From Actinoplanes sp. L3-i22 (lineage in GTDB: Bacteria > Actinomycetota > Actinomycetes > Mycobacteriales > Micromonosporaceae), in assembly GCF_019704555.1 (NCBI RefSeq), contig NZ_AP024745.1, positions 6,518,501-6,582,500 of the forward strand: DNA of 64,000 nt, in the 5' to 3' direction. Numbering within the stretch: position 1 is the stretch's first letter; every line of letters starts with the position of its first letter. Shown here one piece after another: positions 57,301 through 64,000 of the stretch. The notes beneath the pieces were generated by a model that saw only the letters and a list, made by a program, of their open reading frames with translations, was not told the DNA's origin and made no database searches. The position numbers and the translations under genes were made by a program.

Positions 57301-58373
57301 CGCTGTACCGGCAGGGCTCCTATGCCGAGGCTCTCACGATGGCCCAGCGTCATCTGGCCATGGCCCGCGAGACCGGCGACCTCGCCGCGATGAGCGCGGC
57401 CCTGGGGCACACCGGACTCGTCTACGTCAACACCGGCCGGATCGAAGAGGCACAGGAGCACTTCCGGCGGGCGCTGACGACGGCCGAGGAGGCCGGTGAC
57501 CGGCAGGCCATGCTCCTCTCGGCCGCCAATCTCGGACTGGCCCTGATGCGGGGCGCCGACCACGCCCAGTCGATCGCCTCCTACCGGTATGCCCTGGACG
57601 TCGCCCGGGACATCGGCGCCGGGCATACCGGCACCATCACGGTCGGGAACATGGGTGAGATCTACCGCTACGAGGGTGACTTCGAGCCCGCCCGGACCTG
57701 CGCCGTCCACTCCCTGCGTGTCGGCCTCGAACTCGGCGACTGGCTGATAGTGGCCGACCAGCTCTCCAACCTGGGTGCCATCGCCGCCGCCGAGGGCGAC
57801 AGCGACGAGGCGCAACATCTCTTCGAGCGTGCCGTGGAACTTGCGCGCCGGCTCAACGCGCCCTACTACCTGTGCGACTGGTTGCACCGGCTCGCCCGGC
57901 TGCACCTGGCCGCCGGCCGAGCCGCCGAAGCCGAGCGACTCAACGGCGAGGCCCTCCAGATCGCCGAGGAGCAGGATCAGCGGGACGCCCGGGTCAGCGC
58001 CTACATCCTGTCCCTCCGGCTGCGGGTCCGAGCCGGGCACCTGCCACCCGGCGCCGCGACCGACATGCTGCGCAAGGCGAGCGAGGAGTGGAGCGAGCCG
58101 CACGAGGTCGCGGCCCTGCTGGACGCGGTCTGGCAGCTCGACCCGGACGACGACCACGCCCGGACGACGGCCGCGGACATCTACCGCACGCTCTACGAAA
58201 GGGCTCCGAGCATCGAGTATCGCCATGCCTACCGGCAGCTGACCGGCGAGCTGTTGCCACCCGGCCCGCCGCTTCCGGAGTTGCCCGCATGGATCGCCGC
58301 CGAGGGTGGTGCGGATCTCGACGACCTGCTGCGGCGGATCGACCGCTCGGCGCCGGAGCCCCGAGCGGCCTGA
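54357..58373 (+). CDS. Twin cyclase-domain / AAA ATPase / TPR protein, soluble-adenylyl-cyclase-like
   Basis: The 1338-residue protein has two class III cyclase domains in a row (about 50-215 and 258-430), an AAA-type ATPase with Walker A GEAGIGKT (Lys479), and TPR helices to the end. The first cyclase domain keeps the metal-binding Asp60 (FADVAGFT) and Asp110 (AGDALVG) but lacks the Asn/Arg pair. The second lost the metal Asps (TTAFVRLPDL; DKGTVLV) but keeps Asn374 and Arg378 (NLAARL). Together they could form one active site, as in mammalian ADCY10. cAMP synthesis is expected but not shown. Start is GTG 54357 or ATG 54372; neither has a good binding site. Confidence 0.85.
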   Translation: MAIPGMADVPSRPTPQIADDLTATWRSYLPEHAIDLLRTAETVGNPPMIQHDDAVVLFADVAGFTAMAESLAGSGSFGTERLTSVINRWFAVTAEAITNAGGSVVDFAGDALVGLFRHTPESAPAVARRAIHCAELIREATASVTPVPTPNGQRSLAIRVGLASGPLHLMVLGDPAIRLQHLVAGPALDRAVAALHRAERDEIVVDADLLEQAAPDAPPLPVVQEEPIADLEELLTPFLHPAIRARLRSGRNELVNEHRKVTTAFVRLPDLSVDDPQTIEALQRYLGAGVAIIDRYGGHLRHLMADDKGTVLVAVFGTPVSHEDDEERALRCCLELLALPDGPYRGGVTTGQVFCGEVGSDIRREYAVVGDTVNLAARLMQAAPPGHLLIDQATHDRVGDLILGGRPAAVSAKGKTSPVPVWIVREAREVGPPVAAPAPARGPLVGRAPELGLLDAFAQHVRAGRGQLIWLHGEAGIGKTRLADEVCRRTRELGFTEYGGGCRSQGRSTSYLVWRPIWRELLGVDRDQPISAQRATLTERAARYGGSGLRAPLLAAVVNVPMTDTELTAQLEPAGREELLRSTLLSCLRDRAAAGPLILSLEDCHWIDPASLALLEHLVHHIADLPVLVVATSREPMPERLAGQTHVADLRLDQMTDEDAEQLAALRFRERYGPDAAVAPEVLHQVSEQAGGNAFYIEELISYLHGGGVDPGDPRALAGVAVPDSLQRLVMARIDQLSDDQKATLKVASVIGRRFQPPWITSVYPAAGTIIQVAGHLNHLQTLDLTPRVHNEAEPEYEFKHPVTQEAAYQSITYDTRASLHERIGQFIEDYYADRLPQYVDVLAHHYARTERTDKQRTWFRAAGDRAKAIFANETATYYYGLLLPLLSEAESAELHVEIGSVNQHTGQWTEAEDHYLQAMRLARTTKRRDVLAGAQRQLGDLLTYTRSDAEPVTWLQRALTEFEQLGDAEGQSRTMNRITFALYRQGSYAEALTMAQRHLAMARETGDLAAMSAALGHTGLVYVNTGRIEEAQEHFRRALTTAEEAGDRQAMLLSAANLGLALMRGADHAQSIASYRYALDVARDIGAGHTGTITVGNMGEIYRYEGDFEPARTCAVHSLRVGLELGDWLIVADQLSNLGAIAAAEGDSDEAQHLFERAVELARRLNAPYYLCDWLHRLARLHLAAGRAAEAERLNGEALQIAEEQDQRDARVSAYILSLRLRVRAGHLPPGAATDMLRKASEEWSEPHEVAALLDAVWQLDPDDDHARTTAADIYRTLYERAPSIEYRHAYRQLTGELLPPGPPLPELPAWIAAEGGADLDDLLRRIDRSAPEPRAA

Positions 58374-58380
58374 ACCCCAG

Positions 58381-59769
58381 CTAGCCTCCGACGATCGTGT
58401 TGCCGGAGAGCAGGTGGAGGGCGCGGATCGACGGGGCGAAGGCGTACACCGCGCCGGTGGTCGTCACGAACCCGCCGAACGCGGCCGCCGGGATCCCCCG
58501 CACCACCTCGGGCGCCAGCGTCTCCCCCGCGACCTGCGCGTTCGGCCCCAGGACCGGGTCGAGGCCGTCGACGCCGGGCGCCGACCGGCCGTACCGGGAA
58601 AGGGTTGACGCCGGGAATCCGGGATCGCCCGCCCACCGCCGCTGCACGTACTCGAACTGGTCCTCGATGTTCGCCATGTACGCGTTGAACAGCATCCCGC
58701 GCTCCAGCCCGTCGTCGGGCAGCCCGCGGTCCAGCCGGGAGCCGAACGGGATGCCCCGGCGCAGCATCTTGTGCCCGCGGTCGCGGAACACGCCGTCCTC
58801 GCGCGGGTTGACCTTGCGGATGTGCGCGTACCGCGGCGTGCGGGTGCCCGCGTCGTCGCCGTGGTACGTGAACGCGTTCAGCTCTCCGTCGTGCACGGGC
58901 GCGGCGAGCGGCCGCCCGTCGAGGTGCCGTCCGAGCGCGCGGGCGGCGGCGTCCTCGGGCGTGTCGCCGTCCGGGCCGGCCATCGCCGACATGTGTCCCC
59001 ACCAGCCGGCCACGTCCTGCCGGAGCCGGCGGAACACCTGGAACGAGCCGTCCCGCATCCACGGGGCCGGGGTCGGCCGCGGCGTCCAGGACGGCGGGCG
59101 CCGCTCGCCCGGGTAGCCGAGCACGAACTCGCCGGCGGCGATGACCGCCGCGCCGGGGCGCACGGTGTCGGCGAAGCCGCGGACCCCCGGCTGGGAGATG
59201 CCGTCGGCGAAGCCGAAGTGCTCGATGCGCTTGCCGTCGTCGTTGCGCAGCGCGTCGCCCCACTGGACGAGCAGCACCTCGAGGCCGTGCCGGGCCGCCT
59301 CGCGGACCTCGCCCTCGACCGCGTCCTGCAGCCCGCTCAGGTCGTGGGCGGCGACGGTGAGCAGCGCGTCGACAGGCCGGCCCGGACCGCCGACCACCCA
59401 CTGTGCCGGGTCGCCGGGGCCGAGGTCGCCGAGCAGGGCCGGCGCGCTGGTGATCGCGCCGGCGTCGTCGAGGCGGGTGCCGAGCGGCCCCTGCCAGAAC
59501 GCGGCGTGCCCGACCAGGTCGCCGGACACCTCCGGGTGCAGCAGGACCAGGCCGGACGAGGTCAGGCCGACGTTCAGCAGGGCCCGCTCGTGACGCTGCC
59601 GCGGCACGTCGTCGGATCCGGTGGCGCGAGTGGCCGCCGTGGCCAGCCAGGACCGTGCGCCGGGGCGGTCGCTGCGGAACGACAGGAAGAGAAAGGCCTG
59701 GTGGTCGCCACGGAACGGCCGCAGGATGTTGCCCTGGATCTGGGATGAGTCGGACAGCGGGGATGCCAT
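58381..59769 (-). CDS. Dyp-type heme peroxidase
   Basis: The 462-residue protein has the family motif GFADGISQP (GxxDG, about 187-195) with the distal Asp. The proximal heme His stands in the segment HIRKVNPR (about 316). It carries FQVFRRLRQD, LNAFTYHGDDA and RRGIPFGSRL, all usual in the longer cytoplasmic class. There is no Tat leader and the start ATG 59769 (MASPLSDSSQ) fits, so it works inside the cell unless encapsulated. It uses hydrogen peroxide to oxidise dyes, phenols or other compounds. It lies alone, 7 bp from the stop of the convergent cyclase gene. Confidence 0.88.
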   Translation of the reverse strand: MASPLSDSSQIQGNILRPFRGDHQAFLFLSFRSDRPGARSWLATAATRATGSDDVPRQRHERALLNVGLTSSGLVLLHPEVSGDLVGHAAFWQGPLGTRLDDAGAITSAPALLGDLGPGDPAQWVVGGPGRPVDALLTVAAHDLSGLQDAVEGEVREAARHGLEVLLVQWGDALRNDDGKRIEHFGFADGISQPGVRGFADTVRPGAAVIAAGEFVLGYPGERRPPSWTPRPTPAPWMRDGSFQVFRRLRQDVAGWWGHMSAMAGPDGDTPEDAAARALGRHLDGRPLAAPVHDGELNAFTYHGDDAGTRTPRYAHIRKVNPREDGVFRDRGHKMLRRGIPFGSRLDRGLPDDGLERGMLFNAYMANIEDQFEYVQRRWAGDPGFPASTLSRYGRSAPGVDGLDPVLGPNAQVAGETLAPEVVRGIPAAAFGGFVTTTGAVYAFAPSIRALHLLSGNTIVGG

Positions 59770-59898
59770 CGTCGGAACGCTCCTGCTTCGGTTCGGGTGG
59801 ATCAGGCATTGATTGCCTTCGGACGATCCCCGACCGTAGCCCGATCCGGCACCCCTCCTGTCGCAAATCCGTCGATCAATGAAGCCCACTCGTGACCA

Positions 59899-60822
59899 TC
59901 AGTCCACGGTGATCACCACCTTGCCGCGGCCGTGGCGGGACTCGACGTCCCGATGCGCGTCGGCGGCGCGCTCCAGCGGATAGGTGGCGCGCACGTGGAT
60001 CCGCAGCCGGCCCCGGGTGTGCAGGGCGACGAGTTCGGCGAGCCGGGCCGCGGACCGCGCCGGCGGGGTGACCCGGATGCCGAGCTCCGCCGCCCTGCCG
60101 TGCTCGACCAGGGTGAGGATCCGGCTCCGGTCGGCGACCAGGTCGAGGGAGACGGCCAGCGCGTCACCGCCGGCGCCGTCGAGCACCGCGTCGACCCCGT
60201 CCGGCGCGGCTTTCCGGAGTCGTTCGAGCAGGCCCTCGCCGTACTCGACGGGTTCGGCGCCGAGTTCGCGAAGGTACTCGTGGTTCTCCGGCCGGGCGGT
60301 CGCGATCACCGTGGCGCCCCGGTCGACGGCCAACTGCACCGCGGCGGTGCCGACCCCGCCGGCCGCCGCGTGGATCACCACGGTGTCCCCCGCCTCGACA
60401 CCCAGCGTCTCGAGTGCGATGTGCGCGGTCTGCGACCCGGCGCTGAAGCCGCCCGCCACCTCCCACGGCATGCCGGCCGGTTTGACCACCACCTGGTCGG
60501 CCGGGACGACCACGAACTCCGCGTACGCGCCGAGGCGCCCGAATCCCAGCACCTCCGCGCCGAGCGCCACGCCGCCGCCCGGATCGGCCGGCGCGGCGCC
60601 GACCTGGTCGATCACGCCGGCGAACTCGTTGCCGGGGATCCGGGGCAGGTCCCCCGTCAACCCGGGTGGGGTCCAGCCCGCCCGGAGCGCGCAGTCGAAC
60701 GGCTGCACCCCGGCGGCCCGAACCCGCACCCGGACCTGCCCCGGCCCCGCCTCGGGCGTGACCGGCTCCATCAGGCGAAGCACGTCCGGCCCGCCGGGCT
60801 CGAAGAATCCCGCTGCTCTCAT
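59899..60822 (-). CDS. NADP-dependent quinone-oxidoreductase-like MDR enzyme
   Basis: The 307-residue MDR protein begins MRAAGFFEPGGPDVL and has the GroES-like half (VRAAGVQPFDCALRAG) and a Rossmann half with AAAGGVGTAAVQLA (NADP site) and no zinc cysteines, as in quinone oxidoreductases. The end reads VRATYPLERAADAHRDVESRHGRGKVVI, typical of the family. It probably reduces quinones or enals. Its promoter has a 19-base spacer with a MerR-type palindrome, so it is likely induced by a thiol-reactive or redox signal. ATG 60822 stands 2 bases from the predicted transcription start. Confidence 0.87.
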   Translation of the reverse strand: MRAAGFFEPGGPDVLRLMEPVTPEAGPGQVRVRVRAAGVQPFDCALRAGWTPPGLTGDLPRIPGNEFAGVIDQVGAAPADPGGGVALGAEVLGFGRLGAYAEFVVVPADQVVVKPAGMPWEVAGGFSAGSQTAHIALETLGVEAGDTVVIHAAAGGVGTAAVQLAVDRGATVIATARPENHEYLRELGAEPVEYGEGLLERLRKAAPDGVDAVLDGAGGDALAVSLDLVADRSRILTLVEHGRAAELGIRVTPPARSAARLAELVALHTRGRLRIHVRATYPLERAADAHRDVESRHGRGKVVITVD

Positions 60823-60830
60823 GGCAAACG

Positions 60831-60861
60831 AGTCTCCGATCTCAACCCGGGTTGAGGTCAA
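60831..60861 (-). promoter_or_regulatory. MerR-type promoter of the oxidoreductase gene (19-bp spacer)
   Basis: On the minus strand TTGACC (60861-60856) and GAGACT (60836-60831) are 19 bases apart, the long spacing of MerR-activated promoters. The spacer holds the perfect palindrome CTCAACCCGGGTTGAG (60841-60856). A second one, GGGTTGAGGTCAACCC (60849-60864), overlaps the -35 box. Confidence 0.6.
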
Positions 60862-60868
60862 CCCCGCC

Positions 60869-61612
60869 TCAGGCATCACGGCTCCGCAGCACGATCGCCC
60901 CGGCCGTCAGGGCGGCCAGCGTCCACAGCGCGAGCACGCCCAGCCCCTTCCACGGGTCGATCAGCGGATCGGTGGCCGTGGACTGGACGGCCAGGCCGGC
61001 GCTGACCGGCGCATACTTCTCGAAGCGGTCGTGCCAGGTCTGGTCGCTGACGACGGTGATGATGATCGGAACGGCGTAGAGCACGGCGAGCACCGTCCCG
61101 ATCGCCGCCGCCGGGCTGCGCACCGCGGTGGCGAGACCCAGGCTGAGCAGCGCGATCAGCACCAGGTAGAGCACCGACCCGGCGGCCGGCCGGAGCATCG
61201 CGTGATAGGCGGGCAGCAGGATCTCGCCGGCCGCGACCGCACCGGCCACCGCCAGGGCCGCCGCGACCGTCACCACGGCGGCGACCACGACCGCCTTGCC
61301 CAGCAGGACCGGCAGTCGCCGGGGCACCGCCGCGAGGGTCACGGTGATCATGCCGGTGCTGTACTCGTTCCCGATCGCCAGGACCGCGAGGATGGCCACC
61401 GCGGCCTGCCCGAGTTGCACGCCGGTCAGCGCGACGTCCGCCCCGCAGGTTCCGCCGGAGCAGGCCGCGGCCACGATCGCGCTGAGCCCGGCCGTCCCGG
61501 CGACGACCAGGAGGAGCAGCCCGAACGTGCCCGGCGAGGTCCGCAGTTTGGTCCACTCCGCGTGCAGGGCCCGGCCGGGCTGCAGGGCCCGGCCGGGTGT
61601 CGCCGTGCTCAC
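60869..61612 (-). CDS. ABC exporter permease (second)
   Basis: The 247-residue protein is an ABC-2-type permease with about six membrane helices, starting after a short basic segment (LHAEWTKLRTSPGTFGLLLL). It carries family text NEYSTGMITVTLAAVPRR. The GTG start at 61612 overlaps the stop of the preceding permease (GTGA). It forms one operon with the ATP-binding protein and first permease, all three coupled. The N-terminus contains a short duplication (ALQPGRALH). The transported compound is unknown. Confidence 0.87.
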   Translation of the reverse strand: MSTATPGRALQPGRALHAEWTKLRTSPGTFGLLLLVVAGTAGLSAIVAAACSGGTCGADVALTGVQLGQAAVAILAVLAIGNEYSTGMITVTLAAVPRRLPVLLGKAVVVAAVVTVAAALAVAGAVAAGEILLPAYHAMLRPAAGSVLYLVLIALLSLGLATAVRSPAAAIGTVLAVLYAVPIIITVVSDQTWHDRFEKYAPVSAGLAVQSTATDPLIDPWKGLGVLALWTLAALTAGAIVLRSRDA

Positions 61613-63072
61613 GCGTCCCTCCGGCGCAGGAGCACCGCGGCGGCGGCCAGGACCAGCACGGTCCAGCCCACCAGGACCGCGAGGCCGGCCCACGGCGAGA
61701 GCGGGAAGTACCCGGTGGCGGGGGTGTACTGGTCGTCCACCTGCGGGTACTGCTTCACGGCCTGCTGCAGGGCGAAGGCCGCGGCCGGGGTGACGCTCAG
61801 CAGCCGCCGGGCGGCCTCGGCCGGCAGCACCGACACCGCCAGCAGGTACGGCAGCACGATGGTCACGATCGCCACGGTGACCGCAGTGACGCTGCGTCGC
61901 AGGAGCGTGCCCAGCCCGAGCGCCAGCACCGCGGAGACGGCGAGCAGCGCGCCGGTGCCGGCGACGATCCGCACCTCGGTCATCGTGGACGCGTGCAGCA
62001 GGCCCACCCCGTTGGCCCGCAGCACCCGTTGTCCGAAAACGACCACGATCGCGGCCGCGACGACGCCGCTGACGAACGTGACCCCGCCGACCACCGCGGC
62101 CTTCGCGGCGAGCACGTGCAGGCGCCGGGGGCCGGCCGCCAGGGTGGTGCGGATCAGGCCGCGCCGGTACTCCGTGCTCATGAAGACCGCGCCGAGCACG
62201 ACCACGGCGATCAGGCCGGTGAACGTCCCGACCAGGGTCTGCGTGACCGAGACGCCCGCGCCGGTGGGACCGACGTCGCCGGAGCCGGTCAGTTGGAAGG
62301 CCGTGCCGTTCTGCTCGGGGTCGGGCAGGTCGGACCAGTCCGGCCGGCCGCCGATCCAGTCGGTGTGCCAGGCCGTGCCGCTCCAGCCCGCGCCCGGTGT
62401 GAGCTGCTCGAACGCGGCGGTCGCCCGGCTCGGCCCGCCCTCCGAGCCGTTGAGCAGGCCCTCGTGGAACTCGACGCTGTACTGCGGGGAGGTGACGAAC
62501 AGCCCCACCTCCGCGGTGGCCGGCAGCCCGGTGAGGCGCGTGGAGCCGACGTCCGTCCAGGTGGTGCCGTCGGCGGAGGCCTCGGTCGTGACGGTCTCCC
62601 CGGTACGGGACAGGCGAAGCCATCGGGGCCCGGTGCCGGACGGACCGGCCTTGTCGTGGGTGAAGTCCCACTGCATGCGCACGCCGTGTGCGCCGGTGAG
62701 CAGGACCGCGGCGTACGTCGAACCCGGTTTTGTCCCGGATTTGATCATGAGACCGGCCTTGGCCCAGGGTGCCAGCCCGGGGCGATCGACGCCCGGCCCG
62801 CCGAAGATCGCGCCGGTCAGCGACGCGACGCGGACGGTGACGCTGCCGTCGCCGGCGAGCGGCTGATGCACGAACGTGAAACCGTCCCGCACCTCCTCGC
62901 CGCCCGGCCCGACCAGCGGCGTGCACTCCGACGCCGGCCCGTGCTTCCCGCAGGACCCGGACATGCCCGGGGCCAGCCCGAACAGCATGATCAGACCGGC
63001 CGCGGCGACCACCCCGAGCACCCAGCCGCGCACGGTCCGGAATTTGGTCCACTCGGCACGCAGCAGACTCAT
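61609..63072 (-). CDS. ABC exporter permease with large extracytoplasmic sugar-binding-like domain (first)
   Basis: The 487-residue protein starts with a membrane helix (RAEWTKFRTVRGWVLGVVAA) and then has an external region of about 200 residues before the remaining five helices. The external part (WLRLSRTGETVTTEASADGT, VGLFVTSPQYSVEF) matches the concanavalin-like DUF1349 type that binds sugars or cell-surface polymers. Text such as STEYRRGLIRTTLAAGPRRL is typical of ABC-2 permeases. Its start overlaps the ATPase stop (ATGA). Such hybrid permeases are rarer than the plain type. Substrate unknown; self-resistance or lipid export is possible. Confidence 0.87.
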   Translation of the reverse strand: MSLLRAEWTKFRTVRGWVLGVVAAAGLIMLFGLAPGMSGSCGKHGPASECTPLVGPGGEEVRDGFTFVHQPLAGDGSVTVRVASLTGAIFGGPGVDRPGLAPWAKAGLMIKSGTKPGSTYAAVLLTGAHGVRMQWDFTHDKAGPSGTGPRWLRLSRTGETVTTEASADGTTWTDVGSTRLTGLPATAEVGLFVTSPQYSVEFHEGLLNGSEGGPSRATAAFEQLTPGAGWSGTAWHTDWIGGRPDWSDLPDPEQNGTAFQLTGSGDVGPTGAGVSVTQTLVGTFTGLIAVVVLGAVFMSTEYRRGLIRTTLAAGPRRLHVLAAKAAVVGGVTFVSGVVAAAIVVVFGQRVLRANGVGLLHASTMTEVRIVAGTGALLAVSAVLALGLGTLLRRSVTAVTVAIVTIVLPYLLAVSVLPAEAARRLLSVTPAAAFALQQAVKQYPQVDDQYTPATGYFPLSPWAGLAVLVGWTVLVLAAAAVLLRRRDA

Positions 63073-63977
63073 CGCGGAGCCTCCGCCCGGAACTCGACCG
63101 CGTCGCGGGTCAGCTCGAGATAGGCGTCCTCGAGGGTGGCCCGGTGGGCCGCGAGCTCGGAGAACGCCACACCGTGCCGCTGCAGCACCGCCACGATCGA
63201 CTCCGCCGGCAAGCCGGCGATCGAAAGACCACCATCGCCGGCAGGCGTGACCTCGGCTCCGGCCGCGGTCAGGATTTCCGGCGCCTCCGGCGATTGCGTG
63301 TGTACGGTGATCCGGCCGCCGGACGCCGACTTGAGCAGCTCAGCGACGGTCGCGTCGGCGATGACCCGCCCGCGCCCGACGACGATCACGTGGTCGGCGG
63401 TGCCCTGCAACTCCCCCATCAGATGGCTGGAGACCAGCACAGCGCGGCCCTGGCCGGCGAGCGAGCGCAGGAAGCCGCGCATCCAGATGATGCCCTCCGG
63501 GTCCATCCCGTTGAACGGCTCGTCCAGCATCAGCGCCGGCGGGTCACCGAGCAGCGCGGCGGCGATGCCGAGCCGCTGCCGCATGCCCAGCGAGAAGCCG
63601 CCGGCCCGGCGCCGGGCGACCCCGCCGAGCCCGGTCTGCTCCAGCACCTCGTCGACCCGGCGGGCGCCGAGGCCCTGCGAGTGGGCCAGCCACAACAGGT
63701 GGTTGCGGGCCGTGCGGCTCGGCTGCAGCGCGCCGGCGTCGAGCAGCGAGCCGAGGTGCCGCATCGGGTCGGCCAGCTCGCGATACCGCTTACCCGCCAC
63801 CAGCGCGTGGCCGGCGTCCGGCGCGTCCAGGCCGAGGATGACGCGCATGGTGGTCGATTTGCCGGCGCCGTTCGGCCCGACGAAGCCGGTGACCAGGCCG
63901 GGACGCACCTCGAAGGTCATGCCGTCCAGCGCGACGGCGCTGCCGTATCGCTTCCGTATTCCGCTGACGAGAATCAT
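63069..63977 (-). CDS. ABC exporter ATP-binding protein
   Basis: The 302-residue ATPase has Walker A GPNGAGKST (36-44), the signature LGMRQRLG (about 135), Walker B LMLDEP followed by FNGMDPEG, and the switch His (SSHLMGEL). The C-terminal 80 residues (VHTQSPEAPEILTAAG ...) match the DrrA/CcmA-type regulatory end. It powers the two permeases that follow and overlap it (ATGA, GTGA). The group is used for drug, antibiotic or lipid export. ATG 63977 is complete in the window; nothing is seen in the last 23 bases. Confidence 0.92.
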   Translation of the reverse strand: MILVSGIRKRYGSAVALDGMTFEVRPGLVTGFVGPNGAGKSTTMRVILGLDAPDAGHALVAGKRYRELADPMRHLGSLLDAGALQPSRTARNHLLWLAHSQGLGARRVDEVLEQTGLGGVARRRAGGFSLGMRQRLGIAAALLGDPPALMLDEPFNGMDPEGIIWMRGFLRSLAGQGRAVLVSSHLMGELQGTADHVIVVGRGRVIADATVAELLKSASGGRITVHTQSPEAPEILTAAGAEVTPAGDGGLSIAGLPAESIVAVLQRHGVAFSELAAHRATLEDAYLELTRDAVEFRAEAPR

Positions 63978-64000
63978 GGCTGCCGTTCTACGCCGCGGCC

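Overview
The window is very GC-rich, uses GTG as well as ATG starts, has many 4-base start/stop overlaps (ATGA, GTGA) and carries many secreted hydrolases, one-component regulators and ECF sigma factors. This fits the chromosome of a filamentous actinomycete, most likely Micromonosporaceae (Actinoplanes-like). I see no phage, insertion sequence, CRISPR, rRNA or tRNA gene.

Layout. 0-9.3 kb: secreted alpha/beta hydrolase, a GGDEF-EAL protein, an acyl-CoA-synthetase-like protein, a secreted S53 peptidase, an unknown protein and a patatin. 9.3-13.5 kb: a minimal RiPP locus. A LysR regulator faces an 18-bp gene (10285-10302) coding for the pentapeptide MRYFH, with a perfect ribosome binding site and a promoter. 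It is followed by a cytochrome P450, a methyltransferase and an MFS exporter broken by one base in a C6 run. This matches the biarylitide family and is the most notable system here. 13.5-23.6 kb: beta-propeller protein, small enzymes, GH18 chitinase with a predicted leaderless promoter, cyclase-family protein, a MOSC-reductase-ferredoxin fusion, a SigE-type sigma factor with its membrane partner, and a PL3 pectate lyase behind a LacI-type operator.

24.0-34.3 kb: one long minus-strand operon, APC permease - two DUF1989 proteins - biotin-dependent urea/guanidine carboxylase - allophanate hydrolase, facing a TetR gene across a palindromic operator. DUF1989 pairs are known as carboxyguanidine deiminase, so the operon probably turns guanidine (or urea) into ammonia. 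It is heavily invaded by tandem repeats: 57-bp and 66-bp in-frame units in the carboxylase, 27-bp units in the permease tail, a 52-bp intergenic array, and a 50-bp array that multiplied the start of the second DUF1989 gene into a chain of overlapping micro-ORFs.

34.5-42.6 kb: second TetR (with 33-bp repeats in its linker) facing an NTF2-like protein, HTH regulator plus arginase-family protein, aldo/keto reductase, AI-2E transporter, membrane protein, a YCII/sigma-factor fusion remnant, a small secreted protein, and several more repeat arrays. 42.6-64 kb: second GGDEF-EAL protein, methionyl-tRNA synthetase, acetyltransferase, SigK/RskA pair, secreted phospholipase A2, SDR, Ser/Thr kinase, sulfotransferase-like protein plus class IV aminotransferase, a large two-cyclase/AAA/TPR protein built like soluble adenylyl cyclase, Dyp-type peroxidase, a quinone-oxidoreductase-like enzyme with a MerR-type promoter, and an ABC exporter operon.

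Regulation visible in the sequence includes five palindromic operators, four promoters with good -35/-10 spacing, two strong terminators and two sigma/anti-sigma pairs. The recurring theme is recent tandem duplication of short units, both inside genes and between them, mainly from 20.8 to 41.5 kb.
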